From Ascaris suum (Eukaryota; Nematoda; Chromadorea; Rhabditida; Ascarididae): DNA of 64,000 nucleotides. A program made the position numbers and the translations under genes. The DNA lies in NCBI GenBank assembly GCA_013433145.1, contig CM024178.1, positions 620,001 to 684,000 of the forward strand, in the 5' to 3' direction. Shown one piece after another: positions 49,155 through 61,849 of the stretch (the stretch's first letter is position 1; each line of letters starts with the position of its first letter). The notes beneath the pieces are model-generated. The model was not told the DNA's origin. It did no database searches and saw nothing but the letters and a program-made list of their open reading frames with translations.

Positions 49155-51013
49155 CTGAAAATATGAAAATTATTATCGTTAAGGCAACATGATGATGAGA
49201 CTTCGCCCATTACCCTTGTTCTAATATCGTGTGGCACGTCGTTTCTCACTTACTTTCGACTAGAATGGTATGCGAAAGTGGTTTTAGGTTAAACTCCCTT
49301 CGCAAGGACCTCAAAATGCATGGTGGGGATGATGGGAGGGAAGGGGGAATAGTTGCTTTGCTCGCCTAAGCCTAAAAAAATTTCATTTCACCTCGAACGC
49401 TCCATTGCAACCACTTCCAAACAGGTGATGGAAATTCAACTATACTTCGATTCGCTTTGGCTAAAAGAACAATTTCGTACCAAAGAAAAGTTTTATTATG
49501 TCTTATGCCGCTCAGTGAGAGAATATTAGTAAGTAAAATGCATTTATGTGAGTTTTAAATAATGTTTCTTTATGGTTTTACAAAGAAAGATGATAGTATC
49601 AGAAGCCTAAAACATAAATGTTTTCGCTAGTGATGTCCAAGCTTACCTTGCCACCGTTGCTGTATCACAACGTTTGCACTTAAGCAATTTTATGACAACA
49701 AGAAAAATAGGCGTATGGGGTAAAACATCTTTGGCAATATCCCAGTTGGGAAATTCGGCTTGAGTATTTCCCAAAAGCGTTTAATTAAGCTTCCTAGTGA
49801 CCTCGAAAATGGGAGAACTTTCGAAAGGAAATGAGTAAATGAGCTAAATTTATTAAATCCGCTGCTGATTGGGAAACTGTCATGCCTCAAAAAAAAATCC
49901 CTACGTAAATATGTCAAAGGTAATGCTCTCATGAACGATATCTCTGCAAAACATATTGTAAAAGCAAGTAATGAAGCCGTTGTGAGGTAAGCTGCAAACA
50001 CTAATAAACTAGAAACTTATCGTTAGTTAATCAAGCCGTGGTAAGCTATGGCTCTTACCCTGGCGCTACAGTCTTTGTGAGAGGTAATGTGTGCAGTGCT
50101 CAATGAATAGAACAATGAGACGAAACATCTACCAAGTGCCCCCCCCCCCCAAAAAAAGAAACCGACCGGTCACATTAATTTAATTATACATTCATTCTTG
50201 CTCCATGATCAATAAGTTGCATAAAAAATTGACGTCTATGCTTTATGGCATCTTTATTTTCTAACAAATGATACAAAATTAGGGACAGCAGCTAATCCCG
50301 TAATACAGATAAAACCTAAAAAATTTCATCGCTATAGTCTGGTGGTAAAGCGAAGTTATGGAGTGATAAGACAAGCAGACAGACATGCACAGACATAGCA
50401 ACGACGGGCTCTACTTTTGCAAGAACCTATAAAATTAGAAACGAAAGAATCGTCGAAAAATACACTGCGAAATGATTGTTGTGAGTTGCGTCAATAGGCT
50501 AACAACAAATTCATCTAGATTTAAACCCGCAACATTTCTCTATCCTCTAATTTGACGGGAAAGGCTCGCAACGTTCGTAAATTAGAAAGCGATCAGGTAT
50601 TAATGATATGTGGAATTTTAACAACATATCTCATAATATCATTGCTAAACTTTTTATCAACTCATTCGCCAATATTGTGAGCAAAAAAAAAAAAAAAACG
50701 ACCACCACCACCGATGAAATTATCAACAAATCCATCTTCATAGCAATGCAAATCCATTCGTTAATAATAAAACGACTGACGCTTCTTTTTTTTTTCTTCG
50801 CCGTCGTTTCACCGCCAACAAATCATCGTAGAACGCTTTGACGCGTTATGAAATAAAGTGTTAACGTTTTGAAGTTTGCAACTCAAAATTTCAAGCATTT
50901 GCATAAAATTTATAACCTTGTCTTTCCAACATGGCACTTTCATAACCTCGATTCTAATGGAAACCTTTTCTCTCTCATAAATGTGCTCCTTTTTTGAATC
51001 TAAGATCCTTCAG
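49155..51013. other. Stretch without a supported gene
   Basis: Should hold the 5' part of the minus-strand gene if it is short. A 103-codon minus frame at 49690-50001 starts with a hydrophobic stretch (LTTASLLAFTICFA) that could be a signal peptide, but its later part is not convincing. A C12 run followed by A7 lies at 50138-50157. Confidence 0.35.
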
Positions 51014-51169
51014 TTATCAATCATGTGTGAAACTCGAACAAAGTCTCCTATGAAATTTGGTAGTGATAACTTCATTTCTAAAGGCGATTACCGACATGAT
51101 TTTGCTCATTGTATTATGCAACCGATTCGTCGTTTGGCATTGTCTAATGAATCTAATGAGCAGTCGGTT
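51014..51169 (+). CDS. Candidate first exon of an unrecognised plus-strand gene
   Basis: GATCCTTCAG followed nine bases later by ATG (51023) fits a trans-spliced start. The frame MCETRTKSPMKFGSDNFISK then GDYRHDFAHCIMQPIRRLAL ends in phase 0 at CGGTT|GTAAAT. A GC-rich foreign-looking block begins at once after the donor. Confidence 0.45.
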
Positions 51170-51570
51170 GTAAATAAGCTCCGACCAGACTTGTTGGCTG
51201 GCTTCGCTCAAACGAGGCACCCTGCCCAGCACCTTCGTCGGGACGAGGGCGGCGGAATAAGCGCCGACACTCATACAAGGAACAACGGTGAGTCGGCTCA
51301 TGACATCGGACGGGCAGGACACGAGCCCAAACCCTAAACTTCATGCGACTGACCTGCAAGATGTAGAGGCCGACCTAAAGACCACAGGAGCGAACTAGAT
51401 CAGAGAGGCATTGGGTCAGGGCAGGTGGAAACGATATGAAGAGACACTTATTCGTAGCGAATGCTCTGTTGACTGAAATAAATATTGCGTAGACAGTCGG
51501 AATGCGCGAAACAAAGAGTGGAAGAAGCTTGGCCGGAATAGCTGTGACAGCATTGTTGTATATCAGCTCT
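51170..51570 (+). mobile_element. GC-rich degenerate island, possibly a non-LTR retroelement end
   Basis: Base composition rises to about 50% GC for 400 bp and falls back sharply on both sides. In shifting plus-strand frames it reads fragments such as RGRPK with a downstream RNARNKEWKKLGRNS, reminiscent of the C-terminal GRPK...DR-x-x-W stretch of some LINE ORF2 proteins. No terminal repeats or target duplication identified. The identification is tentative. Confidence 0.35.
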
Positions 51571-54153
51571 TGCAGATTTAATTACCTATGCAAGTATTCA
51601 AAAACAATGTCACAAAAGTTAATAATGCTATATTTTATGTATTCGGCTGTTTATAGAATTCCTTAATAATGAAATTTTCTCTCATAGCGGTTGATCGATG
51701 AAAGAAAAATATTGATTTTCAGTTGTTTTTTTTTTTTTTAATTTGCAGATTAACCCATCGGAACGTTAACCAAAGACTTAGACTCTGTGGCAAGGCATAT
51801 AAAATCTTTTGTAATTTATTATACCTTTAAATGCCTCTACCTCTACTCGTTAAATGTTCTCTCTAATCAGATTTTACCTCTTCAGGATTATGTCTTGAAT
51901 TGATGTACTCATCTTTAATTCATGTTACAAGCACTTTTTCTTCGATCAATAAAACTCAAATAATACAGATGTGATTCCGAGCGAGAGGATAGGAGAAATA
52001 ATGACCTGATCAGGTGAATCCATGACCCTGTGCCATTAAAAAAGGTCACGAGTTTCTCCGTTTATAGCTGGGCCAACGATTCCCTTTTTGTGTGATACGG
52101 AGCCACGTCACTGGGTCACGGTTTCCTCTATCCCAACGAGTAAACGGTTGGCTAATAGGGAGATTTTGTCATTTTTTTTTCACAGCAACGAACTAATTTC
52201 TGAATTCTGATTCGAGCATTTGAGTACAGACATTGAATGTTCAGTATTTTCTCGTTTACAAGCGTAATATAACTTATTGCATTGAGCAAACTCTTTGAAA
52301 AGATTCATTTCTCTTCTAGTAAACTATCTCAACCAAATGCTTTCAGCAATATTTTTCTCTTCTTCCGCTTCTTTATTTCATTATTAATGCTTTCCTATGC
52401 GTTATTTTTCCCCTTCAAATTTCTATCATATAAACTTCCTAAATTTTAATATTTTATATTCATTATCTTGTTTCATTTAATTCTGCATCAATAGGATTTC
52501 GTCGTCTATTGTGACGATAACTCACAAATAACTCAATTGTTCAAATTAGCGGATAATAGTCACAAGCTGATCATTTGGTTTGGCTTTTTGGTTTTGTTTT
52601 TTTTTTGGTTCAGTTTTTTATTTTATTTATTTATTTTTTTTTTCAATTTAGGTGCATTTTAAAAAAATTTCAATTTCATTTTCAATTTATTAGTTATTCG
52701 TTTTTAATGTTTTATTCTAAAATCCTATTTTAATACTGAAATTCAATCTTTCATTTGTTCAATAAATGGTAATTCCTCCTATCAATTACTATGAAGTTCT
52801 CAAATTAAACTCATTTAATTTTGACGATTATTTTAAAACTTTTTGGGATGGAAACTTTAATCGTTGAATTCCACATCGCAGCCATAGGTGCCACATATCG
52901 AATGAAACACCTGATCACCTGAATGATGATGACGATCCGTCTATCCGCCATGGGTCGGAGCCGAGAATTTGAACCATCCTTTAATAAACCTTCTCCCTAA
53001 AATTTGGTGTCATTAATTGTATTATTATTGTACTTTGTTATATAGGTTTGCTAATTGATTTGTTAATTTGAGCTTTTATTATACTGGTTTGAGGTATTGA
53101 TTTATTACAATGCTGACCATTCTTTCTTAAAGTCGTTTCTCCACATGAGGGATATTTCTTGATTGAGTCCTTAAATTTACTTTATTTCGTCTTTTGTAAA
53201 TTGCAATTCATAAAGAGCGATGAAAATCACCAAGAGAGTATAGTAATTGAAGATTCAATTACGGATAGTTTTATTAGGTTAAAATATCATCAACGTTTTT
53301 CCCTATAGTCGGCAATACAAACTGCATTTATCATTCAGCATATGTTCTGGTCGTTTTTTTTTTCTTTGTTTTCAGCTGTAGTTGGTTAACGCTAGCTCAC
53401 AATTGTAAGCATGCATTCTTTTCTTATCTTTCTGGCGACTGGAAATAATCCATCGAATCGATAGATTGGCACCATTTCGTCACGAATGACGTCCAAGAAC
53501 AATAGAAGACTGAAAAGAATTTTGTTAACTTCTAAGAAGCCTCCTTTAGCATATAGAAGTGAATCTATAGAATCTTGAATGCGTCAATATGACATCCAAG
53601 ACGATGGACACACACATTTCTGCATCAATAGACATTCGAGGCAGTATTAATATGGTTGTCGAACCCTCGCAGTAGTGTCCACTATCTCGACATGATGGTG
53701 GTTCGTCTCACTCTCCTTTCAAATGTACACTTTCACATTTGCCCTTGGCGCTTTTCGTGTCGCGCTTTCTGCAGACAGCTTGTACTATTTGGAAGCGTGC
53801 TGCCAGCCGGCCTAGAGACACCGTCAGTTGTGGAGCGATAGACGACCACAGATGCTCGACGTTCCGATGCAGTTACCATTAGGTGAGCGTGTGCCTCTAT
53901 GTTATTCTCATCCTCGATATGCGTCTTCCTCGACTATTCTCTCGTTGCATTCGCTTGGCCAAGTTGCCATTTTTTTTTCGCGTATTTCTTGCATCATTAG
54001 ATTCTATTTCTTGGCTTTTTCTCATTTGGTTCAATATCTTACTATATCCCAATGTTCATGATTCTGTGGAACTTAGTGCTAGAAACTTCAGCTTCAATAA
54101 TGTGGGAAAAATCTTGAAGTTTCTTTGCATATTCGATCGCAAGCTCTTATTAG
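51571..54153 (+). other. Sparse region, possible introns
   Basis: Very T-rich around 52150-52700. A frame after the acceptor-like ATCAATAG (52495) reads DFVVYCDDNSQITQLFKLAD and then a hydrophobic run (LIIWFGFLVLFFFW), which may be a transmembrane exon or T-rich chance. A micro-exon-like block at 53376-53408 and a block ending at a good donor (53880, ATTAG|GTGAGC) are undecided. Confidence 0.3.
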
Positions 54154-54234
54154 CTATGAGACACGCAGTCAGAGTAGTTCATCCAACTCGAGTCTTAACC
54201 AGCAGGTCTGCGTCGGGGAAGAGTCTAAACTGTG
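54154..54234 (+). CDS. Serine-rich candidate exon
   Basis: After CTCTTATTAG one base precedes YETRSQSSSSNSSLNQQVCV and then GEESKL, leaving TG at the donor GTGAAT (phase 2 in and out). The longer open frame in another register over the same bases is taken as a shadow. Confidence 0.42.
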
Positions 54235-54675
54235 GTGAATCCTCCATTTGGAGGGAATAAAATTTCAAAAAAAAAAAAGCTAAGGCACAACATTTGACAA
54301 CTTTGCTCGCTAAAATATACTTTTATAGTATCAAAGAAACATTCACTCTAAACAATGATCTCGATAAAAAATCAGTAAATCGAATGTGGAAATTTCCAGA
54401 GTATTATTTCTAATTGGAAAGAATTTCTAATAACATATTTTTTTTACTGAGTTTTATACACGTTGAACGTATGGTTAGTGCTAAGCTATAGACGGAAAGA
54501 ATCGATCGGTTGCTTCGAATAGGACTAGATTGAATTTTGTGCGCTTTTTACTTCTTTTTTTGTCATCAATGTGGAGTTTATTTTACTCGTCACTCATGAG
54601 CCTAACTGTATGATCGAAAAAAAAATCGAGCAATTATACTTATTTCATATTCAGCTGATATTTTTCTTTTTTAAG

Positions 54676-54815
54676 GGCGGATACCATTTGAAGGTCGTTG
54701 CATTATTTCTGAACTTATATATGATATCTTAGGAAAAGATGCCGATAAAATTACGATCCGATTGAATTTGTTTGAGGAAATATGCAAAAAAATCGAAGAT
54801 CAATTTGTTCTTTAG
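54676..54815 (+). CDS. Candidate terminal exon, unrecognised
   Basis: After TTCTTTTTTAAG the frame RIPFEGRCIISELIYDILGK then ADKITIRLNLFEEICKKIED ends in TAG (54813-54815). The amphipathic pattern looks like real protein. Entry phase is 1, so it does not directly follow the exon at 54234. Confidence 0.42.
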
Positions 54816-55249
54816 GTTTTAATTCTTCATTATATTCCATACGATGCAAAATTTTAATGAAATTAGGCATTTACTAGTGGATCACCTAGTGAGATATTGG
54901 AGAATTTTTGGAAGATCGAATTATCGGCTGTGAATTGCTTTACTCGTTGATTAATTGCACTCCACAACATTTGACTTACGGTTCACTTCTAAGCGATTAA
55001 TTTTGAATTAAATAAACGAACTAGATGTTGTTCTCATAGTAATTCGAATTTGTTCACGAATTTTCAATGAGGTGAAGACAGATATTAGCGTAATATACGA
55101 ATAACCTGTAAAATTCAAACTGCAAAGATTTTATTATAGAATACAAAAAAAAAAGTCGGATCTAAAATTTTCTTTTGTAACAAAAATGCTCAACGCATTT
55201 TCCACATTAGTTCATTGAGTACTTCAGCAGCAAAATATTTCAATAAGAT

Positions 55250-55326
55250 TTGTTTTGTTTGTTTGTTTGTTTGTTTGTTTGTTTGTTTTTTGTTTTTTGT
55301 TTGTTTGTTTGTTTGTTTGTTTTTTG
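55250..55326 (+). repeat. (GTTT)n microsatellite
   Basis: Two blocks of about seven and five GTTT units separated by T-rich interruptions. Confidence 0.9.
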
Positions 55327-55419
55327 CAGCAGTTAAAAAATACAAAATGATCATAGTGGTTTGGCGGAATTTTTTTTTTTTGTGGAATTTGAATTATTCA
55401 ATACTTGTATATATTACAG

Positions 55420-55561
55420 GAGCACTGGATTATAAAAGATTGTTGAAATGGCGAAATCGCATCACTTCAAACAGACTCGATTATTGCGGCAAAAGCATTC
55501 ACAACGATTGCTTAGTGAAGCAAATACGCTGGTTAATGGCGAACGTTCCTGCGTGAATACG
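55420..55561 (+). CDS. First coding exon of the 55-62 kb gene
   Basis: The acceptor ATATATTACAG precedes a 28-base leader and ATG (55448-55450): MAKSHHFKQTRLLRQKHSQR then LLSEANTLVNGERSCVNT, phase 0 at ACG|GTAATA. An alternative frame over the same bases (GALDYKRLLKWRNR...) also stays open but stops just before the donor, so I prefer the ATG frame. Confidence 0.55.
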
Positions 55562-58394
55562 GTAATATAATAGAGTCGTTTTCTTAATTATTTATTAGTT
55601 GTCTTCAAATTTTTAAAGATTTACTTTGTATTTGTTTGAAATTTGAGACTCTCTTTAGACCGTTCTCCTCTTTTATGCAGTTAAGCATCGATATGGCATT
55701 ATGATAGAATTTGTTCCAAAAACTGTCTAGAAAGATGATAGCAAGGAGTTGAGGAAATAAATTTATTCAGCAATGAGAATACCATATATAAGAGTATTTG
55801 TAGTCAAGTCTTGATGCAACTTTACCAAAGTAGGCTGTTTTTTTCAGTAAAAATTGAGTAAAAATTTCATGAAAATATAGTTGAAAATATAATAAGCATG
55901 ATAAAAAAAGTATAGAATATAAATAAATGTACTATTGCTTGCCATATTGCACTATTGCAACCAGTGTGGCCAGGGAAAAAGTCGTCTGAAGGCCACCGAA
56001 ATCCTCGACTTCAAATACCTGCATTAGTTTCTATGAAGGTTATACTTGTGTATATGTCCGTATAAGTCTGTTTAACGCACCATCGCTTTAACATGGTAAA
56101 ATTCCAACTTCTAAGCTCATTTAAATTCCTCCAACTCTAGATGAAAGGAGAAATCTAATTTTTCCGGATCAACTTCATGAAAAATGGAAAATGGAAATTA
56201 TTTTCGTCGCATTATGTTGTTTAATACAGCAAGAAAGGTAGCCTATTATATCTCAATGTCCACGATTTGCAACTTGAAAATCTAAGATCTGCAGCACAGT
56301 TGGACCATAGATTTTGATGGAACGACACAAAACTAATAAAAAAAACGCTTTTTTTCGGTTCACAAATAAGGTTGTAGGTAAAACCGAGAAACTGAATATA
56401 CCTGAGCACGGACAGTCCGTGCTGCTGATAGACTAGCTTCCTTCTAAATCGGTACAAATCAAATAGTATGCAGCAAAACTTATTGCCAACGAATGTATCA
56501 ATATCCACTATGTAGACAGCCGGAAGCCTGTTTGTTGCCGTTCATTAAACAAGGAGTAAATGGACGGCAAAGCGGTGCACCGACATGGCAATGTTGCGTA
56601 TGCTCATTCACATCGATTTATTAAAATAAACTATTCAAATTGTTTTCAGGCAATAAAGTATTTGGAATATAGGCATTAGAGAACGTAAGGACGTGAAACA
56701 ATGCATTGCATAATTAAGGGATCGTTATAGGGGATCATTCATGATTGCAACAAATATTTGCAATATAACGGAAATAACCTTCATATTTAAGGAATAGTTG
56801 TGTGGTCATTGTGAAATTATTGAAATGCAATAGTCAAATACAACTGAAATCGAGAGAATTCACCAAATAAACCTATTAGAACGGAAGTCTTCCAAACGAG
56901 GAAACTTTTTTAGTGGAAAAGAAAAAGATCAAACAAATGTACAATCAATGGATTTTTTTTATTGGAACACAAGGTGATCTCATGTTTACCTGTATAGATC
57001 AACGAAAAATCAGATGTCCTAAAATTCGAATATGTTAATTTTTAAAGCAAATTCTTGAAGCTTTTGGGAAATATCTGTCAATACTGTGGTGATCGATAGT
57101 ATCAAGACAGTATTTGTGTATGTTATCAATTACAGTGCTGTTTCAACAAGGCTGACGAACTGCTTTATGAAGCCATATTTGGCTTCATAAAGCAGTTCGT
57201 CAGCCTTGAAAAGCATTAGAACGAACGCTCGTTTTTTGCATGTATATAACAAACATTGAATACATGAGAAAATAGAGTCTTCTTATCGTGCAATAACCAC
57301 TGAAATTTTGTAGTTTTCTTAATGATAAGTGCGTAAACAATGACAGTTAAATTATTGGATTTCGACGATGAATTTCATTGTAATCTTCCGGCAGTTCCTT
57401 TCAAATATCATTGAAGAATAAAATATGTCGGATTATACGGTAACAGTTCATTTTGCAACATATTGTTCGTCAACATATTTCACTCTTTATTACTGCATCG
57501 CCGGTAATGCGGAAATATCGTCGCCGATAAAACCTTTCTGCTTCTTTGATCAAATTACTGCTAAGTTCTTCAGTTATCGAACATAGTAGTAAAAGTTCCT
57601 CGCCGCACATTGGTGAGCATCCATACTGCTTTGCATGCCACTGAGTGACCTTTTCATGATATCAGCAACATCGAGAGTGTTTGAAAATGTCCACGGTAGC
57701 TTCAGCTTAAAACTCGGAGGTTCCGAAACAACATTGCTCGAATATAGGTGCTGTTTTGGGTCGATTTTAGATTCGGGAACCCCCGAAAACTGAGTTTGAA
57801 GCCATAATATCTTATGCCTTCAGAGGTGCTAAATCAGAACTTTAGATATCCTATTGCTATTGAAAACAAATTGTAAATCTTCGCAGTATTCATTAATATT
57901 TGGAATAATTTCATAAAACTGAAATATTGACCGAGAGAACTTTTTCACCCACCTAATCAGCGTTATGAGTCTTATATATTGACAACTCATACAGTGGCAA
58001 CTTCTCTATTACTTTTTGATTTGTATATATTGGCAACTGAAACAACAGCCTCTGAAACAAAAGAGAAAAAATTACTGATACGAATTGTTGTTGCAAGTTT
58101 CAGATCAGTGTAACTTCGAGAGCAGATTTTTTTTTTAGAAAAGGTGATGCGAATTTTCCAAAGAAGCAGAGATCTCCGATCATATCATTGTTTCAGAAAT
58201 GTTCGGGAAAAGCAGGAACAGTTGGCTGAAATTCCACGGAATTCCATGGATTTCGTTACAGTTCCCCGGAAGAAACCAAGAACGGAGAATTTTGGAGAGC
58301 CATAAAAGCAAGGCAGATCCATATTGATGTCAGAATCTCGAAAAACTAAGCAAGCGGACTCCCAGTCTCCGATTACTTTACACTGCTGTTGCAG
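55562..58394 (+). other. Intron holding a perfect 29-bp hairpin
   Basis: AT-rich, no exon recognised. The minus frames at 56221-56508 and 58185-58529 are random or shadows. The hairpin is at 57147-57208. Confidence 0.4.
57147..57208. repeat. Perfect inverted repeat: 29-bp arms, 4-nt loop
   Basis: Left arm 57147-57175 (CAAGGCTGACGAACTGC...), loop TATT, right arm 57180-57208 (...GCAGTTCGTCAGCCTTG). All 29 pairs are Watson-Crick; pairing stops abruptly outside the arms. The arms are more GC-rich than their surroundings. Confidence 0.95.
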
Positions 58395-58640
58395 ATATCT
58401 TCGAATGAGATCCTCACTGAAGAGGAATGCAATATCCATTCGTCGGTGGATTTTCGTACGGAATATACTCCAGATTTGGAAAGTGCTATGAGTCCATTTC
58501 CAGCGAAAAATAGCGCAAGAACGGATCAACCAAGAACTGATAATAATTTATCGGTTTCAGTCAGTAATGCATATGAAATAAGCACTGTCCATCCATCTGA
58601 AGGTCCTATGTCAAGCGCTGAAACCATTGGTATTCGTGAG
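58395..58640 (+). CDS. Second exon of the 55-62 kb gene
   Basis: Phase 0 after CTGTTGCAG: ISSNEILTEEECNIHSSVDF, then PDLESAMSPFPAKNSARTDQ, ending IGIRE|GTAAGC in phase 0. 82 codons, Ser/Thr/Glu/Asn-rich, no hydrophobic core: probably disordered. A minus-strand frame here is a shadow. Confidence 0.75.
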
Positions 58641-59789
58641 GTAAGCACACTATTGGCTTCATTTTGATGCGCTTATTTGCAAGTTGTTTTGAGAAGGCTG
58701 ATAGTTACAGCGACAAATTTCACATACTTATCTGGTTGCGTATCTATAGCGATGATAATTTCAACTAATAAAACATAATGTTTTCACCACAGTATTGTAT
58801 GCTCTCTATTCGCAACTATAGTCTACAGTTAATGAGTTGTAAATAAAGTGCTGAACCGATTTGTTCTGTGTTGAAACTTATATGTCATTTTGAGTATATA
58901 TAGACAAGGCACTATTCACTTTATCATCATTTCAATTTCGTTTCATAGGCTCGTATCTCTTCTTTAAAGAATGATCGAAAATTCAATGCACGTTCGTTGT
59001 AGACTTCTTTATAAACTCGAATTGAACATTCCTCGCATCATTCATTAAGTAATAGAGTTCCCATTCGTCATACGGATGCCGTTAGTGAACCCGCATATCT
59101 ATTTCCGCTAGAGGAGTTATGATCTCGTTGATCAGTATCAAGCAGGACGATTGAGATCAACATTGACAATTTGCGGCAACTCTTACTTTGCTTCCACAGG
59201 TTGATCTCAGACTTGCAGCAAAAAAAAAAAAAAACAACAACAAAAAACAAATGTCAGGTGAGGTGTCATGCGCATATGACTAGAGTTAGAAAGCGCGAAA
59301 TATATTTTGAACGAAGAAAACATAAGACGGCTACATGTGCGTTAAATATAAATCCTCACATGGCATAATTATAAGCCTGTCTGTTAAACGCATAAGACGA
59401 CGGCATGCTCTTCCATCAACGGTTTGTTACGCGACGACACAAGGTTATCGTCATGTGATTGCGCATTTTAAACAAAGTTATCGCTATAGTTTCCATAGTA
59501 AATTGGCATAACCACATTGAAATTTTTCTTGAAAAATAGAAACGCACAACTTTGCCAAGAAAAAAATTTCGCTTTAATATCGCTATTCGGCTAGTTCAAG
59601 CCTTATTATACGACATATTTCGTATTTTTCAACTTAGGTCATATGCATATGATACTTGATCTTATAGTTTTGGCGTTTGCTGCTTTCCTTACTATTTTAT
59701 TTTAGTGATAATTGAGATGAAAAACAAATGAAAGAAACAATACAAGAAATGTATGAATGTGGAATGTGTTTAACGTAAGCTATTTGCAG

Positions 59790-60112
59790 TTGACAGTGGG
59801 CGAATTACTACTTGGTAGACAACAACAACTCAATGTATTGCGTCGTTTGAAACAGCGAATGCAACTGCAAAAACTCAATGATGCAAATATGACTGCGGAG
59901 GAGTTGAATTGTGGCGAATCGTTCCGTAGGAGACATCAACGTTCATTGACAACACCAAACGATGAAATCGCCAAACCAATGACTGCACTCACTCTCGGAG
60001 AACTTTATCGTAAATCTTGGGCACAACGTCCAGCCGTGAAACGTTTCGACGCAAACGATTTTATTCGAATGCATTCAGCTGAAATTGCTAAATCGAAGAA
60101 CGCATTACGAAG
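59790..60112 (+). CDS. Third exon of the 55-62 kb gene
   Basis: Phase 0 after CTATTTGCAG: LTVGELLLGRQQQLNVLRRL, then KQRMQLQKLNDANMTAEEL and, further on, ALTLGELYRKSWAQRPAVKR. The motif LT-x-GEL occurs twice (LTVGELLLGR and LTLGELYRKS), about 70 residues apart. The Gln/Arg/Leu stretch should be helical. It exits in phase 2 at CGAAG|GTGAGG. Confidence 0.78.
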
Positions 60113-60410
60113 GTGAGGACCGAGGTTAATTAACAAATATTGAAGAGTAGAGTAACAGAAAAACTCGCGTGAAATGCGCTTTTATGTCTCACTTACCTAA
60201 CTAAATACTTTCGCAGTTTGCCAGCAAATAATCATATATGAAGAACAGTGTCTTCGTACCCTGCTACAATTAATCTCACCGTTCACACAAACGTGGGAAA
60301 GAATTTTTTTCTGTAACTCGACAGGTGTGAAATGAAAATCCGATTGGTGTAAAATACCTATACATTTTTTTTAGCTGGCTTAAATATCTATAGCTCTTAC
60401 TGGAATTTAG

Positions 60411-60511
60411 AAATGGGAGATGGCATAGGGATCACTCCCATGAGGTCCGTTATGACCATCGAATCGCATAATTCTATCTGCAGTAGTGCTGAAGTTAAAG
60501 CTAATGAACAG
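60411..60511 (+). CDS. Alternative first exon or first exon of a further gene
   Basis: CTGGAATTTAG then AA and ATG (60413): MGDGIGITPMRSVMTIESHN then SICSSAEVKANEQ, phase 0 at CAG|GTAAAC. It cannot join 61321 (phase 2) but fits 62148 (phase 0). It therefore seems to start a separate transcript inside the last intron of the 55-62 kb gene. Confidence 0.5.
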
Positions 60512-61320
60512 GTAAACATGTACACATGTAAATACAGACATGACGTTCAGACACGTATATGCACAAAAATGCGGCACTCAGACACACACAGACACACGGA
60601 CATGACGCAGCCGGAATATTTTGAGTAAGGAAAAACAGCAAAGTCGCATATCGCATCTATAGCATTCATAGATATCAGCGTTGGTAAGCGAAACTTGGTT
60701 GCCAAGCAAAATCTCGACCACTTCTTTCGGCATTCGGTTTTTTTCTGATGCTCTGCTTCCGGTCTTTTATGACTACAACCGCAATTCGGTGCATCCGACA
60801 AGCATTAGACCGATATTTTTAGTCTCATCAAATCCGTGGCCATTTTCGGAGGTCTTGTGCTCTTAAAAGCAGTTTATCAAAATATCGATTATGTGTGTGC
60901 GATAAAGGTGCGAAGCGGTCAGATGTACACCCGATGGTGAGGTGGATTTCGGAAACATAAGCTTCTGTGCCTTCGTCTAAGGCTATGAGCTGCATTCAGT
61001 CTTGCAATTTAGTTGTATGGCCACTATGGAAGACACTGTCATACATGAGCATCATGTGAATGGAATAGATTCTTCAATGACGTCGTAAGAGCTTAACGGA
61101 GATTGTTTTGAGTTCAAATTTTTACACGAAAGTAGATGAAATTGCTGGTAGATTTTTACGATATGACACGTTGTGTCTCATTCGTGAGTGAGATATGCTG
61201 CATTCCTCTGAACGTATATATGAAATTCTTTCTTATCTTGTGCTTTCCTCTACTTATAAACTTTTACGAAATATAAATCGTAGTTTTTTTTTAAATCTAA
61301 ATAAATATATTTCCTTGCAG

Positions 61321-61849
61321 GAAGCGTCGAATATTGAACGATAAAGCGGACGTGAAATGCGAATATTCAGACACCGACTCGAGTACTGTCAAAGAATGCT
61401 CTCTTTACAACCTGTTTGCCACTAATTTCTCGTACTCAGCCACCGAGACACGTGAAGCAAGCTCTTCAAGACAGGAGGATAGACGAGGAAGTGGTGCTGC
61501 CCATGAAACGAACGTGCAGAAATCCTCCACTCCAGAAGGCGCCATATTTCAAGTGCCTCTTCATAGTCCTGAACATCCACCTTTGAGCACGGCCGTAGGC
61601 GAGATTCCTGCCTCACAGTTGTTGTCTTTATCAGAAGCCCCACTTGCGCCAGAAGTGTTCCATGAGACAATATCTTGGATGCAACGTCAGTCGGAGCTTG
61701 CGGAGCAAGAGCCTTTTGAGGATTATTTATCTGCCACTATTTCCCACCTTTCTTCTGGAAGCGCATTTGAATTAAAAGAGGTTAGACGTTATTATTACAC
61801 ATCTCCCACTAAACTCGATATCGATCTTCATTGGCCAGATTCTCTTTAG
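61321..61849 (+). CDS. Last exon of the 55-62 kb gene
   Basis: The acceptor TTTCCTTGCAG supplies G to complete AG+G (Arg). The frame KRRILNDKADVKCEYSDTDS, later FHETISWMQRQSELAEQEPF, ends KLDIDLHWPDSL and TAG. 175 residues, acidic, Ser/Pro-rich. An internal donor-like site (AAAGAG|GTTAGA at 61780, phase 0) would allow splicing to 62148 instead. Confidence 0.78.

Larger units (their letters stand above)
55420..61849 (+). other. Gene model: unrecognised plus-strand gene with four well-phased exons
   Basis: Exons 55420-55561 (ATG 55448), 58395-58640, 59790-60112 and 61321-61849 (TAG 61847-61849). Junction phases are 0, 0 and 2, all matching. The protein would be about 400 residues: a basic N-terminus, a Ser/Thr/Glu-rich second exon, a Gln/Arg/Leu-rich helical third exon and an acidic, Ser/Pro-rich C-terminus. 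No signal peptide or membrane segment. It looks intracellular and largely disordered. I do not recognise a family. A poly(A) signal follows at 62022. Confidence 0.68.

Noticed and set aside
53883..54260. 125-codon plus-strand frame
   Set aside because: Partly overlaps a better-phased serine-rich exon in another register; upstream part is T-rich.
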